A stretch of DNA of 58,143 nucleotides, taken from Neomelitea salexigens DSM 19753. GTDB taxonomy: Bacteria > Pseudomonadota > Gammaproteobacteria > Pseudomonadales > Spongiibacteraceae. The DNA lies in contig NZ_AULP01000007.1 in NCBI RefSeq assembly GCF_000422345.1, positions 1 to 58,143 of the forward strand, given 5' to 3'. The translations under genes and the position numbers were made by a program. Position 1 is the stretch's first letter; each line of letters opens with the position of its first letter. Below are positions 43,307 through 52,623 of the stretch, one piece after another. Below the pieces are notes generated by a model. The model was not told the origin of the DNA. It did no database searches and was given only the letters and a program-made list of their open reading frames with translations.

Positions 43307-45094
43307 TTGAAACCGACCGACGTAAACGACCCAGAGTATTTCCACAGGGTGGTAGATTGCCAATATGCCTGTCCTGCTCATACCCCCGTTCCCGAATATA
43401 TTCGCCTGATCGCCGCTCAGCGCTATACCGATGCGTATATGGTCAACTGGGAGTCGAATGTCTTTCCCGGTGTGCTCGGGCGCACCTGCGACCGCCCCTG
43501 TGAACCCGCGTGCAGGCGCGGCAGGGTGGAAGAGGAACCTGTTGCCATTTGCCGGTTGAAGCGCGTTGCTGCCGATAATAAGGCGAATATCCAGGACCGC
43601 TTGCCGGTTATCCCGAAAAAGAAAAACGGCAAGCGAATTGCCTTGGTGGGGGCCGGGCCAGCGTCGCTGACGGTTGCCCGCGATCTCATGCCTCTTGGTT
43701 ACAACATCGACTTATTTGACGAGCAGCCAGCGGGTGGCGGATTCATGCGCAGCCAGATCCCGGCGTTCAGGCTCCCTGAGTCGGTGCTGAATGAAGAGGT
43801 CGATACTATTTTAGATATGGGGGTGGTCAGCCACTTTACGCACTATGTTGACAGTTTGAAGGCGCTGCTTGAACAGAGCGATTACGATGCTGTGTTTGTT
43901 GGCAGCGGCGCGCCCATGGGACGCGATATAGATATCTCTGGTCGCGAAGCCGCCGACGCGAATATCCATATTGGTATCAATTGGCTGGCCAGTGTGGCGT
44001 TTGGTCATGTGCAGGCAGTTGGGCGCAGAGTGCTGGTACTCGGCGGCGGGAATACCGCCATGGACTGCTGCCGAACAGCCCGTCGCTTGGGAGGCGAAGA
44101 CGTGCGCGTGGTCGTGCGCAGCCCCTTTGAAGAGATGAAGGCCTCACCCTGGGAAAAGGAAGACGCCCAGCAGGAAGGCATTCCGATCTACGACAACCAT
44201 GTCCCCAAGGCGTTTCTTGTTGAAGATGGCAAGCTGGTTGGCATGCGCTTTGAAAAAGTGAAAGCCGTGTACGAAGACGCCAAGCGGCAGCTGATACCCA
44301 CCGGCGAGCCGCCAGTCGATATGGCTTGCGACGATGTGCTGGTCGCCATCGGTCAGCAGAATGCGTTTCCCTGGATTGAGCGCGATATTGGTCTTGAGTT
44401 CGATCAGTGGCAACTGCCCGTTGTTGATAAGGACACCTTCCAGTCGACGCTGCCCAATGTGTTTTTTGGTGGCGATGCCGCCTTTGGCCCGGAAAATGTC
44501 ATTACCGCGGTTGCCCACGGCCATCAAGCGGCGATCTCCATTGACCTGTTTTGCCGTGGCGAACCGGTGACACAGCGCCCGCCGCCGGGGGTGACCCTAG
44601 TCAGCCAGAAGATGGGTATTCACGAATGGAGCTACGACAATCAAATTGAGGATGACGCACGTTATCGCGTTCCTCATGCCAACCTGGATCAAGCATTGTC
44701 CGACCGCAGCTTGGAGGTCGAGTTAGGCTTTGATGCCGAAACAGCCTTTCACGAGGCGCAGCGCTGCCTGAATTGCGATGCGCAAACCGTCTTCACCGAG
44801 AAACTGTGCATTGAATGTGATGCCTGCTTGGATATTTGTCCCACCAGTTGCCTGAGTTTTGTTGTTAACGACGACGAAGAAAGCGCACTGCGCCAGAAAC
44901 TGCGGATGCCCGCGAACAATCCTGATCAGGCCATTTATGTATCCGACAACCTCGCAACTGGCAGGGCCATGGTTAAAGACGAAAATGTCTGTCTGCACTG
45001 CGGTTTGTGCGCTGAGCGCTGTCCTACTGCGGCTTGGGATATGCAGCAGTTTTACTACAGCGTTAGCAAAGCCGGCGAGGAAGCACAGCCATGA
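43307..45094 (+). CDS. GltD-like FAD/Fe-S oxidoreductase subunit of a 2-oxoacid oxidoreductase
   Basis: A 595-residue flavoprotein. The N-terminal Fe-S site is GltD-like (CQYACPAHTPVPEY; GRTCDRPCEPACRRG). An FAD motif VGAGPASLTVARDL (about 112) and an NAD(P)H motif VLGGGNTAMD (about 245) follow. The C-terminus carries two [4Fe-4S] clusters (CIECDACLDICP and CLHCGLCAERCP). It can move electrons between NAD(P)H and the 2-oxoacid oxidoreductase encoded next. The TTG start at 43307 follows AGGGGG. The next gene overlaps by 4 nt. Its substrate side is unknown. Confidence 0.9.
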   Translation: MKPTDVNDPEYFHRVVDCQYACPAHTPVPEYIRLIAAQRYTDAYMVNWESNVFPGVLGRTCDRPCEPACRRGRVEEEPVAICRLKRVAADNKANIQDRLPVIPKKKNGKRIALVGAGPASLTVARDLMPLGYNIDLFDEQPAGGGFMRSQIPAFRLPESVLNEEVDTILDMGVVSHFTHYVDSLKALLEQSDYDAVFVGSGAPMGRDIDISGREAADANIHIGINWLASVAFGHVQAVGRRVLVLGGGNTAMDCCRTARRLGGEDVRVVVRSPFEEMKASPWEKEDAQQEGIPIYDNHVPKAFLVEDGKLVGMRFEKVKAVYEDAKRQLIPTGEPPVDMACDDVLVAIGQQNAFPWIERDIGLEFDQWQLPVVDKDTFQSTLPNVFFGGDAAFGPENVITAVAHGHQAAISIDLFCRGEPVTQRPPPGVTLVSQKMGIHEWSYDNQIEDDARYRVPHANLDQALSDRSLEVELGFDAETAFHEAQRCLNCDAQTVFTEKLCIECDACLDICPTSCLSFVVNDDEESALRQKLRMPANNPDQAIYVSDNLATGRAMVKDENVCLHCGLCAERCPTAAWDMQQFYYSVSKAGEEAQP

Positions 45095-46938
45095 AGCGTA
45101 TCGAAGCGGTCAATGATTTTGTCATCAAGTTCGCCAACGTGAACGGTACCGGCTCGGCGAGTGCCAACAATATGTTTGCCAAGGCGCTGTTCCGTATGGG
45201 ACTGCCGGTGAGCCCGAAAAACATTTTCCCTTCGAATATTCAGGGGCTGCCAACCTGGTTCGAGGTGCGGGTGAACGAGAAGGGCTTTCTCGGTCGCCGT
45301 GGCGGCATCGATATGATGGTCTGCATGAATCCGCAGAGCATGGCGAAAGACATCAAAGAATTAGAGTCCGGGGGCTACTTCCTCTATGACTCCAGCAAGC
45401 CTCTCGACCTGCGTTTACTGCGCAGTGATATTACCTTCATTGGTATTCCGCTGCGCGATTTGTGCCGCCGAGAATTTAGCGACCCGCGTCAGCAGCAACT
45501 GTTTCGTAATGTGGTCTACGTGGGGGCGCTCGCCGCGCTGCTGGATATCGAGTTTGATGTGCTTACCGGCCTGGTGGCCGACCAGTTTCAGGGCAAGGAA
45601 AAGCTAATTACTTCCAATGTGCGGGCCCTGGAGTTGGGTTACCACTACGCTGCGGAGAACATCGACTGCCCGCTGGGCATTCGCGTGGAGCGTCGCGACG
45701 CCGTCGGAGACGCGATCCTTATCGACGGGAACACGGCATCGGCGTTGGGGGCCATCTATGGTGGCGCAAGTGTTGCGGCCTGGTACCCCATTACGCCCTC
45801 GACCTCGGTCGTCGATGGTTTTGATAAATACTGCAAGCGCTTGCGCATTGACCCCGCCAGCGGCAATAAAAACTACGCCATCGTGCAGGCTGAAGATGAG
45901 CTGGCGGCAATTGGCATGGTGATTGGCGCCAGCTGGAACGGTGCCCGCGCATTTACGGCAACCAGTGGCCCGGGAATTTCGCTAATGAGTGAGTTTTTGG
46001 GACTGGCGTATTTTGCCGAAATTCCCTGTGTGCTCATTAATGTTCAGCGAGCCGGGCCATCTACAGGTATGCCGACCCGAACGCAGCAATCGGATGTGAT
46101 GGCTTGCGCCTATGCCTCCCACGGCGATACCAAACACGTGCTGCTGTTTCCGGCCACGGCGCAGGAGTGCTTTTCCATGACGGCGGAGGCTTTCGATTTA
46201 GCCGAAGAGTTGCAGACCCCAGTGATTGTGATGAGCGATTTGGATCTGGGTATGAATGACAGTATGTCGCCGCCGTTGAGTTGGGATGACCAGCGCGAAT
46301 ACCGCCGTGGCAAGGTGTATAGCGGCGAGCAACTAGAGGCGATGTCTGAGCGCTTTGGCCGGTATCTCGATACCGATGGCGATGGTATACCCTATCGCAC
46401 CTATCCCGGAGCCCATCCGGAGAAGGGCGCATTCTTCACTCGCGGCACCTCCCGAGACGAGTACGCTGTGTACACCGAAGACAGTGCGCAATACGAATTG
46501 AATATGCAGCGCCTGCTTAAGAAATGGCAAACGGCATCCGCCAAGGTTCCCTGTGCGGAGGTGTGCAACGCGAGCGGCGCTGCGGATGTGGGAGTGATTT
46601 ACTACGGTACCAGCCACGAGGCGGCGCGAGAGGCGGTAGACAGTCTGTCGCGAGCAGGTATAGCCGTCGACACGCTGCGGTTAAAGGCCTTTCCCTTCGA
46701 CGATGGTGTGGTCGCGTTCATTGATAGCCACAAGCAACTTTTTATTATTGAGCAAAATCGTGACGCACAAATGCGCAGCTTAATCGTCAACGAATGCCTG
46801 GTCTCACCGCGCCGCTTAGTGCCTATCTTAAACTATGGCGGCATGCCGATTACCGCTCGGCAGATTGAGAGCGATATTTGCCGCCACCTTGACGAGAACA
46901 AAGTACAACCGCTGCGCGCCGCAAAGGAGACTGTGTAA
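45091..46938 (+). CDS. 2-oxoacid:acceptor oxidoreductase, fused gamma-alpha subunit
   Basis: A 615-residue protein. The N-terminal gamma domain (about 1-180) opens NVNGTGSASANNMFAKAL; the alpha domain starts near residue 210 with LIDGNTASALGAIYGGASVAAWYPITPSTS. It has the TPP-pyrimidine-type features EDELAAIGMVIGASW, ATSGPGISLMSEFLG and QRAGPSTGMPTRTQQSDV. This is the KorA arrangement for 2-oxoglutarate or a related 2-oxoacid, forming acyl-CoA and CO2. The start ATGA overlaps the FAD subunit stop, and the beta gene starts at the last base (TAATG). The exact substrate is open. Confidence 0.92.
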   Translation: MKRIEAVNDFVIKFANVNGTGSASANNMFAKALFRMGLPVSPKNIFPSNIQGLPTWFEVRVNEKGFLGRRGGIDMMVCMNPQSMAKDIKELESGGYFLYDSSKPLDLRLLRSDITFIGIPLRDLCRREFSDPRQQQLFRNVVYVGALAALLDIEFDVLTGLVADQFQGKEKLITSNVRALELGYHYAAENIDCPLGIRVERRDAVGDAILIDGNTASALGAIYGGASVAAWYPITPSTSVVDGFDKYCKRLRIDPASGNKNYAIVQAEDELAAIGMVIGASWNGARAFTATSGPGISLMSEFLGLAYFAEIPCVLINVQRAGPSTGMPTRTQQSDVMACAYASHGDTKHVLLFPATAQECFSMTAEAFDLAEELQTPVIVMSDLDLGMNDSMSPPLSWDDQREYRRGKVYSGEQLEAMSERFGRYLDTDGDGIPYRTYPGAHPEKGAFFTRGTSRDEYAVYTEDSAQYELNMQRLLKKWQTASAKVPCAEVCNASGAADVGVIYYGTSHEAAREAVDSLSRAGIAVDTLRLKAFPFDDGVVAFIDSHKQLFIIEQNRDAQMRSLIVNECLVSPRRLVPILNYGGMPITARQIESDICRHLDENKVQPLRAAKETV

Positions 46939-47990
46939 TGACGTATTTACGCCCGAGTTTCCGCCACCCAGAGCAGCCGATTAACGAGCTGGGTTTTACT
47001 CGCAAGGATTACGAAGGCGCGCTGTCGACACTCTGTGCGGGTTGTGGTCACGATTCGATTAGCGCAGCGATTGTGCAGGCCTGTTTCGAGTTGTCCATTG
47101 CCCCTCACAAGGTGGCCAAACTTTCCGGTATTGGCTGCAGCTCGAAGACACCCACCTACTTTCTCGGGAATTCCCACGGCTTCAACTCGGTTCACGGCCG
47201 GATGCCATCAGTCGCGACCGGCGCCAATCTGGCGAATCGCGACTTAATCTACGTTGGCGTCTCCGGGGACGGCGATTCGGCATCCATTGGTATGGGCCAG
47301 TTCACCCACGCCGTGCGTCGCAATGTGAATATGATGTACGTGGTCGAGAACAACGGCTGCTACGGTTTGACAAAGGGGCAGGACTCCGCGACCGCCGATG
47401 TTGGCTCGGCCAGTAAAAAAGGTGAGCCCAATCCCTTTGAGGCCATCGACCTGGCCAGCATCGCTTTGCAGCTCGGTGCCAGTTTTGTTGCGCGAAGCTT
47501 CTCGGGGGATCGCGAGCAACTCGTGCCGCTGATCAAGGCAGCGATCAGTCACCGTGGTTTCGCCTTTATCGATGTGATCTCACCCTGTGTCACCTTTAAT
47601 AATAATCCGGCTTCGACCAAGGGTTATGAGTATGTGCGCGATCACTTGGCGGCAACGGGGACGGTGGATTATGTTCCCTTTAAGCAGGAAATTTCGACCA
47701 GTTATGCCGAAGGTGAGAGCAAGGCGGTAACGCTGCACGACGGCTCAGTGGTACAGCTTCGTAAGGCAGATCCAGAATTGGACTTAAACAGTCGACGCTC
47801 AGCGTTGCGCTTGATAAAGGATTACCGAGCCAAAGAGCAAATTCTCACCGGGCTGTTGTATATGGATGAGGATTCCCAGGACCTGCATGAAATCATCGGT
47901 ACCAGCAAGACACCGTTGCAGGCTTTGACCGAGGCTGAGCTTTGCCCCGGTCAGAAGGTGTTAGACAAGCTCAACGACAGTTTGCGCTGA
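46938..47990 (+). CDS. 2-oxoacid:acceptor oxidoreductase beta subunit
   Basis: A 350-residue TPP-binding subunit. It has CAGCGHDSISAAIVQA, GIGCSSKTPTYFLG, the TPP/Mg motif GVSGDGDSASIGMGQF (about residue 107) and VVENNGCYGLTKGQDS. It pairs with the gamma-alpha subunit, whose stop codon it overlaps by 1 nt. Conserved Cys in the N-terminus and CVTFNNN would ligate the Fe-S cluster, as in KorB. Converges with the TonB receptor gene. Confidence 0.93.
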   Translation: MTYLRPSFRHPEQPINELGFTRKDYEGALSTLCAGCGHDSISAAIVQACFELSIAPHKVAKLSGIGCSSKTPTYFLGNSHGFNSVHGRMPSVATGANLANRDLIYVGVSGDGDSASIGMGQFTHAVRRNVNMMYVVENNGCYGLTKGQDSATADVGSASKKGEPNPFEAIDLASIALQLGASFVARSFSGDREQLVPLIKAAISHRGFAFIDVISPCVTFNNNPASTKGYEYVRDHLAATGTVDYVPFKQEISTSYAEGESKAVTLHDGSVVQLRKADPELDLNSRRSALRLIKDYRAKEQILTGLLYMDEDSQDLHEIIGTSKTPLQALTEAELCPGQKVLDKLNDSLR

Positions 47991-48003
47991 GCTTGTCGGC
48001 GGC

Positions 48004-50553
48004 TTACCAGCGGTAAGAGGCTTGCAGGGCAAGCGTCCGGGGTGGGTTGGTAAAACCGTGGTGGCTGGTGGTGCCTGCGATGACTTTCTTGGCCACGGGG
48101 GTGTCAACCGCGTACAGCACTACCAGCTCGTCGGTGAGGTTTTTGCCCAGCAGCGCCAGCTCCCAGGTGCCGTCTGCCGCAGACAGTGATACGCGGCCGT
48201 TGTACTGAATAAAGGCGTCTTGTTTTACGCGCTCATCCAGGTTTGGCGATGGGTGGTACTCGTCGCTGAAGATGGCATCCAGGTTTGCCCGCAGCATTAA
48301 ACTGTCACCCAGTGCACTTTCGTACGCGAGCAATAAGTTGCCCGAGAAGTCGGCGGCATACTGGTTGGTTTTACCGGAGTAATCGCAGTTGATGCCATTG
48401 GGGTTGTCGGGGGCCTGATCCTGAATACAGGTGCCGAATTCGTGGTTTTGAAACTCGAAGTCCAAAAACGCTAAGCCACCGGCAAGCATTAGGTTTTCAC
48501 TCAGTGCGATACGGCCGTCGAACTCAATACCCTGGGTCACCGCACTGGCAGCATTGCCGACATTGAAGCCCAGGGTGCCGTCAAACACACTGACCTGAAG
48601 ATCGTCGAACTGGGTGTAAAACAGTGCGGTATTTAGCTCGGCAACACCGTCGAACAAGGTGGTTTTTAAACCTAACTCGTAGGACGTGGCGCGCTCTTCC
48701 TCATACTCAAAGCTACCGATTAACACCTGCGGGTTAGGCCCAACGGCACTGGGGTTACTCGGTGTGGGGTCGGCACTAGGCGAGGAGTTTGAGCGGGCAT
48801 CGTAGCCGCCCGATTTAAAGCCTCGGCGAGCGGAGAAATAACTCATTGCCGCGTCGTTGATATCCCACTGAATATTTACCAGTGGTGCAAACTGTGACTC
48901 GGTGCGCTTACCTTTTAAGTCGTGGCGCTCGGCGGCAAAGGTCACGGCGGCGGCGGTGTCGGTTTCACCGATGGGCAGGCGAGAGCCATCCGGCAGTCCA
49001 AACTCTAGCTTTCTGCTGCCGCTTTTCTTCTCGTAGGTATAGCGGCCGCCCAACGTCAGGCGCCAACTCGGGTTGATAATCCAGGTGCCTTGCATAAAGG
49101 CCGAGGCAATAATCGAGTCGCTTTTAAAATCGCGCGGTGAGCGAATATCGATCAGCGAGTTACCCGCATCGCCAATACCCAGTAGTTCAAAGCCGCTGCT
49201 GCCATTGGCACCGGGGTCGATGTCGCCGCGTGCGCCGCCTTCAAGTAGGTCGGCAGCATTGATCAGCTGGGGAACCAACGTTGAGGGCAGAACAATGGAG
49301 TCGAAAAAGTAGACATCGTTGTACTGGAAGTACGTGCCAGCGATCATGTCGAAGTTCTCGCCCGCGGGGGATATCCAGCGAAACTCCTGGCTGAACTGCT
49401 CGTATTCCTCTTCCATGACCACCTGAAAAAGGGGTGAGCCGGTAAAGTCGCAGTCACACTCCTCATCGTACTGGTAAGCCATGTAGGCGGTAATCGACGA
49501 GAAGGTGTGCCCATCTTTATACCAGTCCATATTCAGGGTGACGTTTTGCGTATCGTTATAGCTGAAGTCGCCATTGGCGTGGCGCTTGCGATCGGCCTTG
49601 GTGTCGAGCACCGAGTCATCGGCCTGCATATTCAGAATAGAGCCGTTGTCCTGCAGTTGCAGCAGGTTGCGCACCGGCGCTGGCAGGGCAGCGAAAACGC
49701 CGCTGGCGGCGCCGAAGTCCGGGAATACGGTGTTGTTGAGAATCTCACCATAGGTGCGCCCGGTGAAGATAAAGATGTCTGAGTCAGAGGGCGTGTCGTT
49801 AATAATCTCCGACTGACGCCCCACCACATCGAAGCTGCCAATTTCCAGTTTCAGCATGGCCTTGAAGTCATCGCCGGGATCCCAGCCGACTTTCAGTCGA
49901 TAGGTTGCCTCGTCGCGCTCGGCCTCATCGCGGTCGAGAACCTGGTTTTCCACAAAGCCGTCGATCTGGCGCTGGCGCATTGCAAAGCGCATGCTCAGTG
50001 CGTCGGTCAGTGGGCCAGAGGCTACAAAGTCAATCACTCGCTCACCGAGGTCAGGCTCGTAGGTGCCCTGGATAAACAGCTCGGGTTCCTGGCTGGGCGA
50101 GGCGGTGCCGACATTGATAGCGCCGGCAATGCTGTTTTTACCCAGCAGGATATTTTGTGGGCCACGCAATACCTCGACACGCTCGAGGTCGAGGAAGGGC
50201 GCGCGCGCCAACTGGGCGCGGCCGTAGTACACACCATCCACGTACATACCAACCGATTGCTCAAAGCCTTGGTTTTCACCTGAACCGATACCGCGAATAT
50301 AAATATCGGTGCCGATGCTGGATTCGGTCATCGTAAAGTTGGGGACGTAGGCTTGCAGGTCTTCTATTTTTGCCAGCCCGGCTTCCATCAGTTTTTCGCC
50401 ACCGATAGCGCTGACTGAAACTGGTACATCCTGCAGACTTTGTTCACGCAGCTGTGCGGTAACGATTACCTCTTCCAGCTGTGCGGCAAAAAGCTGCGGG
50501 CTGTGGCAGAGTCCGATAGATAGCGCGCTATATAGTGCTGTCTTTCTTATCAT
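48004..50553 (-). CDS. TonB-dependent receptor
   Basis: An 849-residue outer-membrane receptor. The signal peptide ends near residue 24, followed by a TonB box (LEEVIVTAQ). The plug domain has VPVSVSAIGGEKL, IYIRGIGSG and VEVLRGPQNILLGKNSIAGAINV; the 22-strand barrel ends with aromatic QASYRW. It takes up an unknown ligand with TonB energy. It lies 67 nt downstream of alkB on the same strand, behind a hairpin. That position suggests hydrocarbon or other hydrophobic substrate uptake, as proposed for receptors next to alkB elsewhere. Complete length. Confidence 0.9.
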   Translation of the reverse strand: MIRKTALYSALSIGLCHSPQLFAAQLEEVIVTAQLREQSLQDVPVSVSAIGGEKLMEAGLAKIEDLQAYVPNFTMTESSIGTDIYIRGIGSGENQGFEQSVGMYVDGVYYGRAQLARAPFLDLERVEVLRGPQNILLGKNSIAGAINVGTASPSQEPELFIQGTYEPDLGERVIDFVASGPLTDALSMRFAMRQRQIDGFVENQVLDRDEAERDEATYRLKVGWDPGDDFKAMLKLEIGSFDVVGRQSEIINDTPSDSDIFIFTGRTYGEILNNTVFPDFGAASGVFAALPAPVRNLLQLQDNGSILNMQADDSVLDTKADRKRHANGDFSYNDTQNVTLNMDWYKDGHTFSSITAYMAYQYDEECDCDFTGSPLFQVVMEEEYEQFSQEFRWISPAGENFDMIAGTYFQYNDVYFFDSIVLPSTLVPQLINAADLLEGGARGDIDPGANGSSGFELLGIGDAGNSLIDIRSPRDFKSDSIIASAFMQGTWIINPSWRLTLGGRYTYEKKSGSRKLEFGLPDGSRLPIGETDTAAAVTFAAERHDLKGKRTESQFAPLVNIQWDINDAAMSYFSARRGFKSGGYDARSNSSPSADPTPSNPSAVGPNPQVLIGSFEYEEERATSYELGLKTTLFDGVAELNTALFYTQFDDLQVSVFDGTLGFNVGNAASAVTQGIEFDGRIALSENLMLAGGLAFLDFEFQNHEFGTCIQDQAPDNPNGINCDYSGKTNQYAADFSGNLLLAYESALGDSLMLRANLDAIFSDEYHPSPNLDERVKQDAFIQYNGRVSLSAADGTWELALLGKNLTDELVVLYAVDTPVAKKVIAGTTSHHGFTNPPRTLALQASYRW

Positions 50554-50575
50554 TATGATTCTCCATAATTAAAAA

Positions 50576-50600
50576 CCAAGGCGCCGCCTGTGCGGCGGCG
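50576..50600 (-). terminator. Hairpin terminator or attenuator between alkB and the TonB receptor gene
   Basis: On the minus strand a 7-bp stem formed by 50600-50594 and 50588-50582 (CGCCGCC/GGCGGCG) is followed by CCTTGGTTTTT. It could end alkB mRNA or reduce read-through into the receptor gene. The receptor start has GGAG just after it (50562). Confidence 0.6.
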
Positions 50601-50620
50601 ACGGTTGTTTTCGTATTGTG

Positions 50621-51781
50621 TTAGGCGGCGAGGCCCTGAGTACTCTGGTAGCGCTGCTTCAGCTTCTGCGCCTTGCGTGGGTGCAGGTTCGCTTGGCTCA
50701 GATTGCCACGGTGATGGGCGACAACTTTAGGGTCCATCACGCGGAACCACAGCGGTGGAAAATAGGCGAGTATCATCATCGAGGCGTAGCCAGAGGGCAG
50801 CTGCGGGCTATCGTTAAAGTGGCGCAGCGCTTGAAATGCACGGTTGGGGTGGGCGTGGTGGTCGGAGTGGCGTTGCAGTTGGTAGAGCAATAGGTTGGTG
50901 ACGATATGGTTGCTGTTCCACGAATGCTTGGGCAGGCAGCGCTCATAGCGACCCTTCTCGTCTTGCTGTCGCAGCAAGCCATAGTGCTCTACATAGTTGA
51001 TGACTTCCAATAGCGACGCGCCAAGGGCCGCTTGAATCACCAAAAACGCCAGGGCAGGCCAGCCCAGCCAGAGGGTGCATGCCGCGAACAGTACAATGGT
51101 CATCGACCATGCTTGAAGTACGTCATTGCGCCAAGTCCAGAATCCGTAGCCTTTGCGCTCCAGGCGCTGTTTTTCAATTTCACATGCTGAGCGCAAGCTG
51201 CCAATGACGGTACGGGGCAGAAAGCGCCAAAAACTCTCACCCATCTTCGAGCTGGCAGGATCTTCGGGTGTCGCTACTTTGCGGTGGTGACCGAAATTAT
51301 GTTCGACATAAAAGTGGCCGTAGGCGACTGGAGCCAGGGCCAGCTTTGCCAGGAACTGGCTAAGCGCATCGCGTTTATGACCGAGCTCATGGCCGGTGTT
51401 GATACCGATACCGTTCACGTAAGCACAGCTTAGCAGGGCGCCAGCAATGCCCCAGGGGCCGAGTTCGGTGCACGCAAACCACACCGCGATCAGAGTACCG
51501 GCATACTGCAGAGGGATGTAGGCATACACGATATAGCGGTAGTAGGGGTCTGCCTCGAGCTGCGCGACAGCGCTCTCTGGTGGGTTGGAGCGGTCAGTGC
51601 CAATAATGAAGTCCATGGCGGGTATCACCAGGTACACCATTATTGGCGCAAACCACCAGCCCCAGATTTGCCCCGTTTGTAGGTAGATGGCCGCGCCAAC
51701 GATGGGGAACAGAGGAACCAAAAGGCCTATGGCCCACAGGTAGCGCTTTGGGTCGCGCCATTTTGAAGTGTTTGCAGACAT
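50621..51781 (-). CDS. alkB: Alkane 1-monooxygenase (AlkB-type)
   Basis: A 386-residue integral-membrane di-iron hydroxylase with about six helices. All His boxes are present: HELGHKRD (about residue 140), EHNFGHHRKVATPEDP (about 160), NYVEHYGL and LQRHSDHHAHPNRAFQ. These match the diagnostic AlkB boxes, with NYVEHYGL as the HYG motif. It oxidises n-alkanes to 1-alkanols using electrons from rubredoxin; no rubredoxin gene is in the window. It is divergent from a TetR regulator across three similar palindromes. A fatty-acid desaturase is unlikely, given the HYG and LQRHSDHHA motifs. Confidence 0.95.
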   Translation of the reverse strand: MSANTSKWRDPKRYLWAIGLLVPLFPIVGAAIYLQTGQIWGWWFAPIMVYLVIPAMDFIIGTDRSNPPESAVAQLEADPYYRYIVYAYIPLQYAGTLIAVWFACTELGPWGIAGALLSCAYVNGIGINTGHELGHKRDALSQFLAKLALAPVAYGHFYVEHNFGHHRKVATPEDPASSKMGESFWRFLPRTVIGSLRSACEIEKQRLERKGYGFWTWRNDVLQAWSMTIVLFAACTLWLGWPALAFLVIQAALGASLLEVINYVEHYGLLRQQDEKGRYERCLPKHSWNSNHIVTNLLLYQLQRHSDHHAHPNRAFQALRHFNDSPQLPSGYASMMILAYFPPLWFRVMDPKVVAHHRGNLSQANLHPRKAQKLKQRYQSTQGLAA

Positions 51782-51803
51782 CCGAAATCGCCTCTTATTA
51801 AAG

Positions 51804-51966
51804 TTAACAAGTGTTAAGATGGACTTTAGTTCATTAACTTAACGGGTGTCAAGATTTTGTGCGGGGCACTGGTGGTTACGTGAAATGGGCTATTTTTGTT
51901 GTGTTATCAACGGTTTGTGTGAATGTTGTTGGGCGGTAGTCGTGTGATGGTGTTAACATTTGTAAA
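51804..51966. promoter_or_regulatory. Three TTAACR-NN-TGTNAA palindromes between alkB and tetR
   Basis: A perfect copy, TTAACA-AG-TGTTAA, lies at 51804-51817. Degenerate copies are TTAACG-GG-TGTCAA at 51839-51852 and TTAACA-TT-TGTAAA at 51953-51966. Two copies lie near the alkB start and one just before tetR. The shape TNAAC-N4-GTNA resembles what I recall of FabR/DesT-family operators, in keeping with the divergent TetR gene. The rest of 51853-51952 shows no gene. Confidence 0.7.
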
Positions 51967-51990
51967 AATGCGTTCACAGTTGAGGAGAAA

Positions 51991-52593
51991 ATGAGCGAGA
52001 GCAAGCCCAAACAGAGTCGCAAGGGGAACAAGGAAAAGTTGATGAATGCGGCCCTGAACCTATTGGCGGAAGATCAGAGTGGTTTGTCTGGTATCAGTCT
52101 GAGACAGATCACCAAGGCCTGTGGTTTGAGTCCCCCGGCGTTTTACAGCCACTTTTCCTCGGTGGAGGAGCTGGGGTTGGCCTTGGTTAGCGAGGTAGGT
52201 AGCACGTTGCGCCAAGTCTTGAAGGGTGTTCGCGATGCTGAGTCAGAAGAGGCGGTTATCGAGGCTTCTGTGCAAGCGGCCTTTGGGTATATCCGCGGTA
52301 ACGAGCCACTGTTTATTCTTATTGCGAGGGAGCGCGCCGGTAGCTCTTCGCTGTTGCGAGGGGCAATTCGCAACGAGGTTCGTGAAATTGTTGAAGATAT
52401 GGCGACCGATTTCCATCGACGCGGGCTGTTTGAGCGTTTCGATCTCGATAGCAAGTATGCCGCCGTGGCTGCCATTGTCTCGCTGGGCCTTAGCCTGATC
52501 CCTGATATTCTCGATGTGTCGCGGGACTCACCCAGCGACGGCGACCGCCTGCTCGCTGAGTTTGAAAATCAAGTAAAGCTCATCTTGTTTTAG
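51991..52593 (+). CDS. TetR family regulator (FabR/DesT-like)
   Basis: A 200-residue repressor with a helix-turn-helix formed by GISLRQITKACGLSPPAFYSHFSSVEELGLAL. Its middle part (LFILIARERAGSSSLLRGAIRNEV) resembles the FabR/DesT group that senses acyl-CoA chain type. ATG 51991 has GAGGAG 7 nt upstream. It is divergent from alkB, with three copies of a palindrome in the shared region. It likely represses alkB and itself until a fatty acyl or alkane-derived ligand is present. Confidence 0.88.
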   Translation: MSESKPKQSRKGNKEKLMNAALNLLAEDQSGLSGISLRQITKACGLSPPAFYSHFSSVEELGLALVSEVGSTLRQVLKGVRDAESEEAVIEASVQAAFGYIRGNEPLFILIARERAGSSSLLRGAIRNEVREIVEDMATDFHRRGLFERFDLDSKYAAVAAIVSLGLSLIPDILDVSRDSPSDGDRLLAEFENQVKLILF

Positions 52594-52620
52594 CGGGGCC
52601 GCCTTTTTTGGCGACCCCGC
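52593..52620. terminator. GC-rich hairpin between convergent tetR and mmsA
   Basis: GCGGGG..GCC (52593-52603) pairs with GGC..CCCCGC (52610-52620) around a TTTTTT loop; the mismatched CC and GA lie inside the stem. Its symmetrical position suggests bidirectional termination, but the usual T-tail is missing on both sides. Confidence 0.55.
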
Positions 52621-52623
52621 CAA

